Source: Mycobacterium adipatum
GTDB lineage: Bacteria; Actinomycetota; Actinomycetes; Mycobacteriales; Mycobacteriaceae
NCBI RefSeq assembly: GCF_001644575.1
Contig: NZ_CP015596.1
Location: 3,348,001 to 3,412,000 of the forward strand
Length of the DNA stretch: 64,000 nucleotides
Direction of reading: 5' to 3'
The notes beneath the pieces are model-generated. The model did no database searches. It was not told where the DNA came from and saw only the letters and a list, made by a program, of their open reading frames with translations. The translations under genes and the position numbers were made by a program. This document shows, piece after piece, positions 53,054 through 63,600 of the stretch. Numbering within the stretch: the stretch's first letter is position 1; every line of letters starts with the position of its first letter.

Positions 53054-53758
53054 CTACACCAGCTCGTACAAGCTCCCCCGCTTGCTCGCCATAGTTGACT
53101 CGATCGACGCTGCCAGGCCGCTGTCACGAATCAGCAGACCGAACTCAATGTTTCGATTCTCAGCGTTGTACGAGAAGTTTGCACTTGTCAGCAGAACGAC
53201 CTCATGGTCGACGACAATGAACTTGGTGTGACTGACGATCGGCTGTCCGGTGGGCAAGTTCGCTGAGCGGTACACGACGGCTCGCGGGAGCCGTGCCTTG
53301 ACGCCGCCAGGGTCGCCCTTGCCTGCATCGACGTAGACGCACACAACGACGTCGGGCTCCTCCGACGCTGCCTTAAGGGCGTCCCACATGTTCGATGTCG
53401 GCGAAAAGTTGTAGGTCGCGCAGGTGACCGAGGTACGCGCGGCGGCCACCACATCATGAAATTGGTTAGTGAGGTGCCCACTCGTCGCTTCGTTTCCGGG
53501 CATCGTCCAGACCGGCGTGAGGTCGCGATGCGCGGACTTCGCGCCCGCGATGCCGCGGAGCACCGCTACCGACAGAGCTGGTTCAGTGTGACCAATCCCA
53601 GCCGCCTTCAGAAGGTTTGCGACTCTGTCGCGACGGGCGTGGCTCACCGATGCGAGGGCATGTGTGGTGTGCTCGCCGGCGTCGATGAGCACCGCCAAGC
53701 TTTCAGCCTCGGTTGCGGTGAGGTACTCCCCTAGTTGTTTCAGCGGATCATCGGACAT
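53054..53758 (-). CDS. drmC: DrmC, phospholipase D-family protein of DISARM
   Basis: 234 residues, overlapping drmB by 11 bp. The PLD active motif is HTKFIVVD (His177, Lys179, Asp184) followed by TSANFSYNAENRNIE, a complete HKD signature in a single copy, so it probably works as a dimer. The N-terminal 80 residues are helical. DrmC is common to both DISARM classes; earlier studies found it not always essential for protection. It is the last gene of the operon. Confidence 0.9.
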   Translation of the reverse strand: MSDDPLKQLGEYLTATEAESLAVLIDAGEHTTHALASVSHARRDRVANLLKAAGIGHTEPALSVAVLRGIAGAKSAHRDLTPVWTMPGNEATSGHLTNQFHDVVAAARTSVTCATYNFSPTSNMWDALKAASEEPDVVVCVYVDAGKGDPGGVKARLPRAVVYRSANLPTGQPIVSHTKFIVVDHEVVLLTSANFSYNAENRNIEFGLLIRDSGLAASIESTMASKRGSLYELV

Positions 53759-55799
53759 CAGGGCTCCCGAAAAACCCTGGCACCGGCTTGCCGTGCGCGC
53801 TGGGCAGTGTGAGCAGGAAGCGGCGGTCGAGGAACCGGTTGGCCCTCTCGCACGATGTCTCCGAGGCGAACGTGCAGCAGTGGCATGCCGCTCCGTGCAG
53901 GAAGTCCTCGGGGTCGTGCGGAGTTCGCATGGCGCACACAGGGTCCGATGAGCACCGGGCAGCCCGGCGAAGCGCCGAGCTCACCAGCCCCTGCAGCCGA
54001 GGCGGCTCTGACAGCGCCACGAGGCCACCGAGGGTGCCTTCGCTGTCTGAGGCGGTGGTGCAGATCAACAGTCCGGCAGCACCCTCACGGTGCGCGGAAG
54101 GCGGCCAGCCATAGATGCGCTCGGTGAGGCTCGCTGCACCGTAGCCACACGACATGGCCATCTCACGGATCAGCACGTGAGACAGGGTGTGCAGCAACCA
54201 GTATCGAGGTGCGGGTAGCCGGGTGTCGGGGTCCACAGCCTTGGCGGTCTCGGAGAAACGTCGATAGAAGTTACGCCGGTTAGCCGCCTGATGTGCCGCC
54301 CACAGCGGCGTCGTGTATACGATGTTCTCCCAGGCTTCGACGGCATCGAGGCTGAGTTGCAGGAAGATTCCTTCACCGCGGTCCTCCGTCGCGGGCACCC
54401 ACGTCGGCTTGCCGTTGCGGGTGAGCTTGACCAGTCGGCCGGGCAGGTCGTTGATCCGGTCCATCTCGTCGAGACGGGTGAACCCGATGAAGGCGTTGAC
54501 CTTCTTCATCTGGTTGACCGCGACCACACGGCTGATCTGTGGGGGAAGCTCAGGGCCGCGGGCCATGTCGGTCACCATCAGCCCCGTCGTGTTCTTCTGG
54601 GAGGGGAACAGTGCCGGCTTCTGGAGATACTGCCATTCGGGAACCAGGAGTTCCACGGGATCCCAGTCGTCGCGCTTCTTCTTGCGCTCCTCGTCGGACT
54701 CCGGCGGCGTAAGCGCGTCAGCAACCGCGGTCGAGAGACTCTCATTCGAGACGCTCGTCAGGTCAATATCTTTCATACCCGCCATCGCACGGATAACGTC
54801 GAGTTGTCCAGCGAATTGCTTGACGGTGTCAACGCCGAGCTCCAGCCGCAGCAGGTCACCAAGGGCTTCGGCTTTCTCGGCGTCGGTACGCGGCATGACG
54901 ATGATCGATTGCGTCGAGGCGAACCACAAGTTCGAAGCACCCATCATGATCAACGTCGGCCGCGCGTCGCACTCTTTGTCGAAGGCGTTCAAATGTGGGT
55001 GACGTCCCCGGCACGTCTGCGGCAGCTTGTCGCGGCCCACCGAGCCCTGCGCCTCTGCCATGCCACGGGTGGCTCCACACTGCGTGCATGCGATCATCGA
55101 TCCGACGCTCTTGCCGACGTTGGCGTCACGCATCTTCAGGTCGGGCCGCTCCGCCTTGGGGCATCGCCGGCCGCGGTGCACCCACAGTTCGTAGGGAAAC
55201 TCGTCGACGTGACCGTTGGTGCATGTCAGCAGATGCTGCGCGGGTACGGCCGGGCTCTCCCGCTTCCCAGTCTTCGCGCCACCGCGCTGCGCACCGCGGC
55301 CCGGACAGCCCTTATGAGTGAACTGCGCGAGATCGGGGCGGAAGGGATGGGTGTTGGTGTAGCTGAACCGTGGCAGCGGGCCGAGGTAGTCACAGCCCGT
55401 GCAACGCAGCCACTGCGGGAATACCCGTGCGGGGATGCCCAAGTCGGCACCCTCTTTGGCGAACGAGTTCTGCTTCGGCTGCCAAGGATAGGGCCGCAGC
55501 GCGTCCACCTGCGGACCGAGGTGCATGCGAATCACATTGAGCAGCCGGGGCTCGATGATCGCGGGAATCTTCTCGCGCCGTTTCCAGATGGGCTCCCAGT
55601 CGTCCAACCCTGCGGGCATCACCGAGAAGCCGGGCAGATCCATGATCGCGCCCGGCCCGTAGGTGTACAGCAGCGACGACGGCCGTGACGAGCCCACTTT
55701 GGCGCGGTTCTTGACCACCGCGTCTTCGGCGTCGGCCAACGGGTCCAGCGCCTCCCCCGGATCGTGCAACATCACCTCTTCAGGCGCGGTGTCGGTCAT
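53748..55799 (-). CDS. drmB: DrmB, DUF1998 protein of DISARM
   Basis: 683 residues. It has the DUF1998 zinc-binding layout: CTGCDYLGPL, GCPGRG, LTCTNGHVDEFPYELWVHRG, CTQCGATRGM, and a C-terminal CHCCTFASETSC cluster. DrmB forms a DNA-binding complex with DrmA in known DISARM systems. The start meets the drmA stop at 55799 (ATG and TGA overlap). The early Tyr/Gly motif LLYTYGPGAIMDLPGFSVMP is typical of DrmB. Confidence 0.93.
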   Translation of the reverse strand: MTDTAPEEVMLHDPGEALDPLADAEDAVVKNRAKVGSSRPSSLLYTYGPGAIMDLPGFSVMPAGLDDWEPIWKRREKIPAIIEPRLLNVIRMHLGPQVDALRPYPWQPKQNSFAKEGADLGIPARVFPQWLRCTGCDYLGPLPRFSYTNTHPFRPDLAQFTHKGCPGRGAQRGGAKTGKRESPAVPAQHLLTCTNGHVDEFPYELWVHRGRRCPKAERPDLKMRDANVGKSVGSMIACTQCGATRGMAEAQGSVGRDKLPQTCRGRHPHLNAFDKECDARPTLIMMGASNLWFASTQSIIVMPRTDAEKAEALGDLLRLELGVDTVKQFAGQLDVIRAMAGMKDIDLTSVSNESLSTAVADALTPPESDEERKKKRDDWDPVELLVPEWQYLQKPALFPSQKNTTGLMVTDMARGPELPPQISRVVAVNQMKKVNAFIGFTRLDEMDRINDLPGRLVKLTRNGKPTWVPATEDRGEGIFLQLSLDAVEAWENIVYTTPLWAAHQAANRRNFYRRFSETAKAVDPDTRLPAPRYWLLHTLSHVLIREMAMSCGYGAASLTERIYGWPPSAHREGAAGLLICTTASDSEGTLGGLVALSEPPRLQGLVSSALRRAARCSSDPVCAMRTPHDPEDFLHGAACHCCTFASETSCERANRFLDRRFLLTLPSAHGKPVPGFFGSPDVR

Positions 55800-58700
55800 C
55801 AGTCCTCATCCCCCACTGGCAGGGTCCACCGTGGTGCTCCGTCGGGAACGTGTGCGAACAGCCGCTCCGGGATCGGGCTGACGAGGATGTTGATCTCCGG
55901 CTGCACTTCCCGCATCGAGTTCGCGACGACGAACGGAGCCTGATTCGACGACCCGACACCGGCTTTGGCGTTCTCGGGGCTCATCAGCAACGGCAGGTAC
56001 TTGTCCCCTTCCCCGGTGCGCTCGTACACCAGTGTCCTGTGCATGTCGCTGGCGCGGTTGGCGCGGTCGACCCACCGATCGATGCGGTTGACCAACCGGT
56101 CGCTGGCATACTTCACCCTTGCATCATCCTGCGCCGCAGCCGAGATCCGAGCTTTGAGTCGTTCGGCCACCCGTTCGACCACGTCCCGGTGCTCCTTGAT
56201 CCGCCAGGCACCGCGTTCCTGGGAGAGCCCGTCGTCGAGGGGTGCCTGTATGACGCGGGCCACGCTGACCAACAGCCCGTCCAATCCTCGATCCAGCGAT
56301 GTCGGCGAGTACGGCGTCACCGACAACGCTTCCACCTGAGAGTAGAACGTCTCGTGGTAGTGCCGGAACTGTTCGTAATGTGCCAGGTCTCGGGGCCGTG
56401 CCCAATTGCCCAGCGTCACAACCAACCCGGGCCGGGAGGAGTCGCGGCCGACGCGGGAGGACGCTTGAATGTACTCGGCGGTGTTCTTGGGCTGACCAAC
56501 GACCAGCATCAGCCCGAGTCGTTGCACGTCGACACCGACCTGCAGCATCGAGGTGGCCAGTACCACGTCGAACGGGGCCTCCTTGCGAGTGGGCACCTTC
56601 TTGCCGTCGCGCTGTGCTGCCATCCGAGCCTGGAAGGCTTCGGTGGTGTCATAGTCGGGGTCGAAGTCCAACCCCAACCGGTCGAGGGTGCGGCCGATCT
56701 CCGACGACGCGATCCGTGCGGTGAGTTCACCGGTGTTCAGCAGACCGAACGCGGCGCCGTGGCGGGGCGGGAATCCGGAGTCTTTGCGGGGGCGCTTGAT
56801 TCGGTTCTGTACGTCATCACCCATGTAGCGGGTCATGCCCGCCAGCTCGCGGGTGGCGTTGAAGTACCCGACCAGCGTCAGATAGGGATCGGCGGCGATG
56901 CCGCTGCGGTCCAACAGCAGCTGCCCGGCCGAGAGCAACACCTCCGAGACGCGAATCTCGGCGCTGGCGAGGCGCACGCCTTGCGCGCTCACTCCGATGT
57001 AGCGGCGGCCGGGTGTTGTCTTGGTGATCGGGATTTCGCGGGAGAAGTAGGTGTCAGCGACGTCGAGCACCTGCGGCGGAAAGATCTCCAGGCGCCGCCC
57101 GTACAGACCCCGCACCTGTTCCTGCGCATTACGAACGGTGGCGGTGGACGCGACAATCAGCGGCCGCACTGGCTTTCCGTCGGGTTGTTCCCAGGACGCC
57201 AGGGTCTCCACCGCCACCTCGAACAGGCCAACGGCGGTGCCCAACGCCCCTGTGATCAGGTGCAGCTCGTCCTGGATGATCAGATCCGGTGGCCGCAGCC
57301 GGTTCACGGGATGAACTGTTGCCGCGGGATATCCGGCCACGGCCGGATGCGCATTGGAGATGTTGCACGCCGCATAGTCGGCATGGACGTAGCCGTGGCG
57401 GGCGCAGCGCCGCCCGACGTAGCCGAACAATGCTGCGGCTTCGCCTTCGCGGGCCAGGCGGGCGAACTTGTCGACGGTGGCGATAACGAATGCCGGTGTC
57501 AGCCGGTAAATCTCCTCGTCCACGGTCAGAATCGGCAGACCCTCACTGACCTGCCCGCCTTTGGCGAACGGACAACGCGCAAGGTCATCGCCGCAGTAGA
57601 CGAACACCCGCCGGGCCGTAGCGTCGGCCTTGACCTGTGCCGCGGTGATCGGGGTGCCACACCAGGGGCAGCGCTGGACCTGGAGCACGGTCAGCCGATG
57701 CGACCCGTATTCGTTGGCCTTCGTCAGCTGTTCGTCGGCTTCCTCGAAGCGTTTCGGGCTCACGTCGGTCCCCACCCACAGCCCGATGCGGAACGGACCA
57801 CTGCCCCAGGTGGTTTCGTCAGCTTGACGCGCGAGCTCGGCCGCGCACACCAGTGCGGTGGCCCGCTGGAACTGCTGGGCGGTGAGCAGCCGCAGGGTGT
57901 AGCGCATCAGCACCGCTACGCCGTCGCGGCCATCCAGCGGGCCGTCGGTGGAATCGACGAGACCCTGGCGACGCCGGATCGCGAAGGTGAACGCGGCCAG
58001 TCCGAGGTAGGCCTCGGTCTTGCCGCCACCGGTCGGGAAGAACAGCAACTCGACTTGCGCCAAGTGCGCGGCGCTGCGCAGCGACGCTGCGGGGTCGGTG
58101 AGGGCTCCAAGTTGCATCAGAATGAACGCCAACTGGAAGGGCCGCCACGATGCCGCCTTCGCACCCGCCTCGGACACCTTCTTTTGCGCATCGGAGATCG
58201 ACAAGGCCGGATCCGATGCCCGCAAGGCAGCCACCTGGGAGGCGATGCGCTGATCGCGCATGACGGCGTTCATGAACTGAAAGCAGCGCAGCGCTTCAGC
58301 ATCGGCCGCAAGATGCTCGAGCCCCGCTTGCAGCCGCTTGTGCGCGCGGCGGGCTTCTACCAGTGCCAGCTCGGCAGTATCGCGCAGATGCGGCGGTAAC
58401 TGCGTCGTCGCTTCTTCTTGGGTCCCGAGCCAGTCCCCGTAGCCGGCGATCAGAGGCTGCAGGCCGGCGCGGACCTGTTCTGCGGTCGAGGTCGCCAGAG
58501 AATCCATGGACAGCAGTGCGTTCTCGACGTCACGCGCCTGCGTCTGCGGAGTTTCAGCGACCGGCAACCACGTGGTCCACACTGCGGTTGCGCGTCGCGA
58601 GCCCTTCTTGACTGTCCAGCCCACCGAGCAGGTCCGACCGATCACGTACTCAAGCCGGTTGCGGTACTGCAGGTTAAGGCGTTGCACCTCGGGGTCGTGT

Positions 58701-59512
58701 TCCGGCAGGTCTTGCTCGAGCACATCGCACACCGGGAGAAATACCTCCGCTCCCCCGGAATCGATGTAGAGCTTGGTTTGGAACATCCACATGCCGATCG
58801 GGATCGGCATCGGTGTCTCGCGGTCGTTACACAACGCGATCTCGATGAGCACCCTTCCAAACGTCTCGTCATCGTAGCGGTCAACCCGGAGGCAGATGGT
58901 GTCGCGCAACGGGAACGTCGTCGTCTGCCCGGCGGCGAGATCGGCAAGGCGGACGGCGCGGGATTCTTCGACCGGTATACGTTGAAAATGGCGGATCGGA
59001 CGGCCCGCCTTGGTGACCTTGTCGGTCTGCACCGACTCATACGTTCCCCACGAGGCCGTGACCGTGAACGCCTCCAAATCCGGCGGTACTTGAAACCTCA
59101 GACCCATCGACGAGGGAATCATCAACCCCTGCTTGGGTGCTCGGTCCTCAGCATCGTCGTCGGCAGCATCGGCCTCACTGTCGTCAGCGGCAAACGCGGG
59201 TATGCCCCGTCCCTCAGCCGCGGCATTCTCGTCAGCACGAGCTTCGGCCAGCTCGCCACGCTCGGTGCCTTCGGCAGCGTCACCGTTACCGGCTGTGGCG
59301 CCGGTGAGCCGCACCGGCGCGATGTATCCGACCAAGTACTGGGAGCGTGGACTGAAGGGCAACACCTCGTCGGGGCCATGGATGGGTCCGAGTAGCTCAC
59401 GTTCCAGAATATCGACCAAGTTCTCTCGTACCGTGAACGACGAACCGTCCGGCTCGAAAGTCAAGTCGTAGGACGAGGCCGGTTCCTTCGCTTTTTCAGT
59501 GGCGCTGGTCAT
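55799..59512 (-). CDS. drmA: DrmA, SF2 helicase of DISARM
   Basis: 1237 residues, normal for DrmA. Helicase motifs run in order: Walker A LLFFPTGGGKTEAYLG (about residue 488), DEAD-box-like IQDELHLITGALG (about 746), IVASTATVRNAQEQVRGLYG, VLATSMLQVGVDVQRLGLML (about 990) and QASSRVGRDSSRPG. A zinc knuckle CPWCG sits near residue 615. The N-terminal part is DrmA-specific. DrmA with DrmB senses or remodels incoming phage DNA. Its ATG overlaps the drmMI stop (TAATG). Confidence 0.95.
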   Translation of the reverse strand: MTSATEKAKEPASSYDLTFEPDGSSFTVRENLVDILERELLGPIHGPDEVLPFSPRSQYLVGYIAPVRLTGATAGNGDAAEGTERGELAEARADENAAAEGRGIPAFAADDSEADAADDDAEDRAPKQGLMIPSSMGLRFQVPPDLEAFTVTASWGTYESVQTDKVTKAGRPIRHFQRIPVEESRAVRLADLAAGQTTTFPLRDTICLRVDRYDDETFGRVLIEIALCNDRETPMPIPIGMWMFQTKLYIDSGGAEVFLPVCDVLEQDLPEHDPEVQRLNLQYRNRLEYVIGRTCSVGWTVKKGSRRATAVWTTWLPVAETPQTQARDVENALLSMDSLATSTAEQVRAGLQPLIAGYGDWLGTQEEATTQLPPHLRDTAELALVEARRAHKRLQAGLEHLAADAEALRCFQFMNAVMRDQRIASQVAALRASDPALSISDAQKKVSEAGAKAASWRPFQLAFILMQLGALTDPAASLRSAAHLAQVELLFFPTGGGKTEAYLGLAAFTFAIRRRQGLVDSTDGPLDGRDGVAVLMRYTLRLLTAQQFQRATALVCAAELARQADETTWGSGPFRIGLWVGTDVSPKRFEEADEQLTKANEYGSHRLTVLQVQRCPWCGTPITAAQVKADATARRVFVYCGDDLARCPFAKGGQVSEGLPILTVDEEIYRLTPAFVIATVDKFARLAREGEAAALFGYVGRRCARHGYVHADYAACNISNAHPAVAGYPAATVHPVNRLRPPDLIIQDELHLITGALGTAVGLFEVAVETLASWEQPDGKPVRPLIVASTATVRNAQEQVRGLYGRRLEIFPPQVLDVADTYFSREIPITKTTPGRRYIGVSAQGVRLASAEIRVSEVLLSAGQLLLDRSGIAADPYLTLVGYFNATRELAGMTRYMGDDVQNRIKRPRKDSGFPPRHGAAFGLLNTGELTARIASSEIGRTLDRLGLDFDPDYDTTEAFQARMAAQRDGKKVPTRKEAPFDVVLATSMLQVGVDVQRLGLMLVVGQPKNTAEYIQASSRVGRDSSRPGLVVTLGNWARPRDLAHYEQFRHYHETFYSQVEALSVTPYSPTSLDRGLDGLLVSVARVIQAPLDDGLSQERGAWRIKEHRDVVERVAERLKARISAAAQDDARVKYASDRLVNRIDRWVDRANRASDMHRTLVYERTGEGDKYLPLLMSPENAKAGVGSSNQAPFVVANSMREVQPEINILVSPIPERLFAHVPDGAPRWTLPVGDED

Positions 59513-62500
59513 TACAGCAGTGTCCCTTGATCGTCTGATGCGCTCTTACCGCGACGGCCTTTGCTTCTCGTTGGCCGAGTCTGCTTTGCTTCCTCGGCGG
59601 CCCGCCGGTGGTTCTCCTCCAACAGCCGATCCAGGATCTCCACGCGCGCTGCGGGACTCACCGTCCAACGCTGCATTTTTCGATAGGTGTGAAAACCATG
59701 TCCCAGCGAGATGTCCGACCAGCCGTAGGAATCTGCTACGGCGTCGTCAAGCTCGACGTGGATGTCCCGCAAACGTCCAATTTCCGAATCTGTGACGCCG
59801 TTGACACGCGGGTCATTGATCAGATTGTAGGTGTCCGTCAAACTAACGCTGCGGCGCAGCATAAATTCCCGGCGCTCAGCATCAAGAGTCCGGCCGACCC
59901 GGTGGATCCAGTCCGTAGGTTCCGGGCTCGGGAATGTTTCGAACACGTCGGTCGGCGTGTACCTTACCCCTGCCCCTGCCCCGATCGTAGACGCGTACTT
60001 CACAGCCCAAAGATAATGAAACGACGATGAGAGTACCGCCTCGACCGCATACGAGCCCGTCGCGAACACGATCGTTTGTTCACTGAAGGTCTGCTTAGGT
60101 GAAACACGAACCGGCATAACGGTATTGCTGACTCGAGCGATTGCAAGTACCTCATCAAGTTCGGAGATGGCCTTCCGCAGTCCAGGGCGGCTATTCCAGA
60201 ACTTCCACCACTCGTAGACCATTCGCGGGTATTTCGTGCCATCCTTCTGTTCCCGCTCGGGCCTCACCCGTTCCTGCACGCGCTTCCATGGGACCGAGTA
60301 TGACGATGCGGTGTCCTCACCGCGTTCTCCAAAATCGATGATCCAGCGGGAAGCAGAACAGTCTGGACTTGAGTTAAGGTCTTCCCCGTTCAAATACGGA
60401 AAGACGACCTCTTGGTAGCGGGGATCCTTCGTGATCCAAGTCTCGGCTTCTTCAGGATCGAGGATAAACCCCTTGCCGAGAACCACGCAGCCCTGGAAGG
60501 CAATTCTGCCATTCTGTTTCAGCGCAATGGGATTACCCTCGACACGTCCTGCCGATTCGAGTAGCGACGTAATGTGACGTACGTAGGTGTTGTCGCTCAT
60601 TCGCGGAACATCCTGAGCTACTGATCCAGTAGTGCCCCACACTGCAGCGTACTCGAGGGCTGCAGTAGAAACTGGCCACTTTCGGCTTTGAACGGACCTG
60701 GTGATAGTGAAGCCGGATGCGACCATTTGGTCCAACCCCACCTCTCGCGTATCACCCTGCGCGATGCTGTTGGTGGCGATAAGCCCAATGGTGCCGTTCT
60801 CCGAGAGCAACGAATGCGCTCGGAGAAAGAAGTAGGCCACCTGATCGGCATTTCCGGTCACCCCACTTGCGGTCACATTTACTAGCCATTCACGGACGTC
60901 AGACCCCATCGCGGGCGTGATCTTCTTCCCGCCGAGAAACGGTGGGTTTCCGATGATCGAATCGAAACCACCATGCTCTACGACGACATCAGGTGCTTCG
61001 ATCACCCAGTGATTGGGTTGCCACCTCCGGTAGTCCGTGGGAACAGTTGGCTTAAGTCCTGAATCGATAATTGCGTCCAGTATTGCCGGTTCGGGACGAC
61101 CCGACTCGGGATGTGCAGCCTTGACTGCAATCCGCAAATTCTCATAAGCGTCATCGAGAGCCTTGCCTGGCTTCGCGCCGAGCGGCAGGCCAGCCGCCAC
61201 GATGCCATCGGCTACCGAGCGCAGTTCTGCTGTGACTTCCCGCAATTGAGCAAATTGCCTGCGTTTCGCTGTACTGTTGCGGGCGGGGTCGTTCTCGTCT
61301 ATCTCGGTTGCGAGTTTGCGTCGTAGATCAGCAGCCTTCTTAACGATCGAGTTGATGTCGACATCGAAGATGTCAAACATGTCTTTCGTCGACACCCGAG
61401 ACGGATCAATGTGCAGCTTGCGCAGTTGGTCAAGGCTGGTGACACCAAGCAGCGAGTTGCCGTGGAAGATCTTGTCGTCGACAAAGGAGAAGGGCAGATC
61501 GCGGTCCAAGGACACCAGCCAGAGCGACAGTTTGCACATCTCGACGGCCATGTCGTTGATGTCGGCGCCGTAGAGGCAGTTCGCGACGACCTCGCGGATG
61601 GCACGGCGGTGTAGATCACTGCGGTTGGCGTTGGCGGTATCTTCAGCGGTCCACGCTTCGACTACCCGCTCAGCGAGGTAGCTCGCCGCCGAGACCAGGA
61701 ATGCACCTGAGCCACAGGCGATATCGGCGACCTTCAAGCTCAGCAAGTCATCTGAGGACTTGAGTTTCCACTCCGATTCGTCAGCGGTCTGATATGGACC
61801 AGGCGCATAGCACAGCGGTTGCAGCGCGTGCAGGACGACTTCTCTGGCCAGCGACTTGGGGGTGTAGTGCGCTCCGGCGTTCTTACGGGACGGGGTTTCC
61901 TTCACCATCAGCCCGCCGTCGAGCACCACGAACGGGCGACTCCGCAGATCCTGACGCATGATTCCCAGCCAGGGCAGCACGCGTTCACGCAGCGCTGTGT
62001 CGTCGCCGACCGCTTGCGCGAGGCCGCTGATCACACTCGGCTCGATCTGGGCGCCAATGCCTTTGGCGATTGCGGCAGCCGACTGGGGTTTGGCTGAGGG
62101 TTGATCGCGTTCGATGTATGCCCGGAGTGCGTCAGCCAGCTTCTTCGGCGCAGCGTTAGCCGCTGCAAGCCGTTCCAGTTCCGACAACGAGATCTCTGGC
62201 TCTTCGCCGCGGGCACCCTGCAATCCGAGGTAGGTCTCAGCGACGGTGGCAGCGGTGTAACCCAGCAGACCCTCGTAGATGTAGCCGATCTGTTCGACAT
62301 CGATGTCGCGGAACGAGATTCGGCGTACTTCGTTACCTTTGAGGACTGCCTGCTGGACCGAGCGCAGTGCGTGCAGCATCACTCGGTCGGACACAGTGAT
62401 GGCCAAGGTGCCGTGTGCGGTAAGCGCGGTCAGGAACGGGAATCGGTCGGGGTCGAAGAGGGAACCGCCGTAGGCAGGAACCCGCATGTTCTCGAACGAC

Positions 62501-63600
62501 GCTCCTCCGTAGAGCGCCTGACTCGTGGCGAGCAGCCGGTGCCACGTGAGCGAGGTGGCATCGAGAGCCTCTTCACTTTCCTCGGCTTCGCGTGCTTGCA
62601 GCCGGTCCAGTTCGCGGGAGATGCCGTACCCCTGCTCGAACAACTCCCCCGACGGCAGCAAGCCGCGTTCCTCGGCGAACAGCAGGAACACGATCCGCAT
62701 CATGATCGTCACCGCGGCTTCATAGCTTTGGTGGGTGTCTGCAGGTAGCGGATCGGGTTCGCCGCGTTGTTGAGCGTCGCGGGCCGATTCGGAGAACGAC
62801 TGGATGAGCAGTTCCACCGCGCGACGCACCTGCGCGCCAAGGGCTTCGGTGATCTCCTCGGCAGCGGCCACGGATTCCTCGAACAGCACCGGCAGCCGCT
62901 CGTCTTCCTTGCCGCCGATGATGTGCTGGCGCGAGATCAGCATCAGGAACGCGTCGCGGGTGCGAGGTTCCTCCACCCAGGTCAGTGCGTCGACGACTCC
63001 AGAGGCGGTCATGGCGCCGGCACGTGCGCACACCAGCGCCCACCAGCGTCCGTCGGTGACAATGCCGATCGGAATGTCGTTCTCGCGCAGCAGCGCTTCC
63101 ATTCGGTCCACCGGAGTGGCCGCCCACAAGTCGCTGGGAACCTGACGCAATGAGTCGACAGGGTCGATCACCGACACCAGCGCACCGATGGCTCCATCGG
63201 GGGTCAGCAGGGCTGCCTCGGCGCCGACGGTGACCGCACGGTTGGGTGACTGAGCCGTGATGCCGGCGACGGGTCCCCAGGATAAGGATTCGGCCCAGCC
63301 GACGACATCGCGTAATACGGTCTCGACCCATTTGTCGCGGGCGACGCGGTACGCGTCGTCGGTCGTGCCGTCGTCGCCGGTGGCTCGGTCTGCCGTCTCC
63401 CATGCGGCTTCGAAGTCCTTGCGGGCGTAGAGCAGTGCCTCTTTGCGGGTGTCATCCAAGGCTGGCATGCCCTGCGGCCATACCCGCTTGAGCGGTGCGA
63501 TCGCCAGGAACGGGCCGTCAGTGTCGACGAGTTCGAGCCACGCATGGTGCAGCTCAGAGGCAGTCGGTGTTGAACGTTGCCGGGGTGTGCGGGGCGCCAT
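59512..63600 (-). CDS. drmMI: DrmMI, N6-adenine methyltransferase of class 1 DISARM
   Basis: 1362 residues. Motif I is VADIACGSGAFLVSAASYL (about residue 625) and motif IV is IIGNPPFLGGKKI (about 880), the NPPF signature of N6-adenine methylases. The last 350 residues look like a target-recognition domain of Eco57I/TaqI type. It methylates host DNA as the self mark. Presence of drmMI with an upstream drmD identifies class 1 DISARM. The 5' end overlaps drmD by ATGA (63600). Confidence 0.93.
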   Translation of the reverse strand: MAPRTPRQRSTPTASELHHAWLELVDTDGPFLAIAPLKRVWPQGMPALDDTRKEALLYARKDFEAAWETADRATGDDGTTDDAYRVARDKWVETVLRDVVGWAESLSWGPVAGITAQSPNRAVTVGAEAALLTPDGAIGALVSVIDPVDSLRQVPSDLWAATPVDRMEALLRENDIPIGIVTDGRWWALVCARAGAMTASGVVDALTWVEEPRTRDAFLMLISRQHIIGGKEDERLPVLFEESVAAAEEITEALGAQVRRAVELLIQSFSESARDAQQRGEPDPLPADTHQSYEAAVTIMMRIVFLLFAEERGLLPSGELFEQGYGISRELDRLQAREAEESEEALDATSLTWHRLLATSQALYGGASFENMRVPAYGGSLFDPDRFPFLTALTAHGTLAITVSDRVMLHALRSVQQAVLKGNEVRRISFRDIDVEQIGYIYEGLLGYTAATVAETYLGLQGARGEEPEISLSELERLAAANAAPKKLADALRAYIERDQPSAKPQSAAAIAKGIGAQIEPSVISGLAQAVGDDTALRERVLPWLGIMRQDLRSRPFVVLDGGLMVKETPSRKNAGAHYTPKSLAREVVLHALQPLCYAPGPYQTADESEWKLKSSDDLLSLKVADIACGSGAFLVSAASYLAERVVEAWTAEDTANANRSDLHRRAIREVVANCLYGADINDMAVEMCKLSLWLVSLDRDLPFSFVDDKIFHGNSLLGVTSLDQLRKLHIDPSRVSTKDMFDIFDVDINSIVKKAADLRRKLATEIDENDPARNSTAKRRQFAQLREVTAELRSVADGIVAAGLPLGAKPGKALDDAYENLRIAVKAAHPESGRPEPAILDAIIDSGLKPTVPTDYRRWQPNHWVIEAPDVVVEHGGFDSIIGNPPFLGGKKITPAMGSDVREWLVNVTASGVTGNADQVAYFFLRAHSLLSENGTIGLIATNSIAQGDTREVGLDQMVASGFTITRSVQSRKWPVSTAALEYAAVWGTTGSVAQDVPRMSDNTYVRHITSLLESAGRVEGNPIALKQNGRIAFQGCVVLGKGFILDPEEAETWITKDPRYQEVVFPYLNGEDLNSSPDCSASRWIIDFGERGEDTASSYSVPWKRVQERVRPEREQKDGTKYPRMVYEWWKFWNSRPGLRKAISELDEVLAIARVSNTVMPVRVSPKQTFSEQTIVFATGSYAVEAVLSSSFHYLWAVKYASTIGAGAGVRYTPTDVFETFPSPEPTDWIHRVGRTLDAERREFMLRRSVSLTDTYNLINDPRVNGVTDSEIGRLRDIHVELDDAVADSYGWSDISLGHGFHTYRKMQRWTVSPAARVEILDRLLEENHRRAAEEAKQTRPTRSKGRRGKSASDDQGTLL

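Noticed and set aside
55850..58399. Long open frame antisense to drmA
   Set aside because: It lies within the helicase gene on the other strand, has no domain and reflects GC-rich codon bias.
59512..63600. Reading the methylase as PglX of a BREX system
   Set aside because: The neighbours are DrmA, DrmB and a PLD protein, not BrxA/B/C/L or PglZ, so class 1 DISARM fits better.
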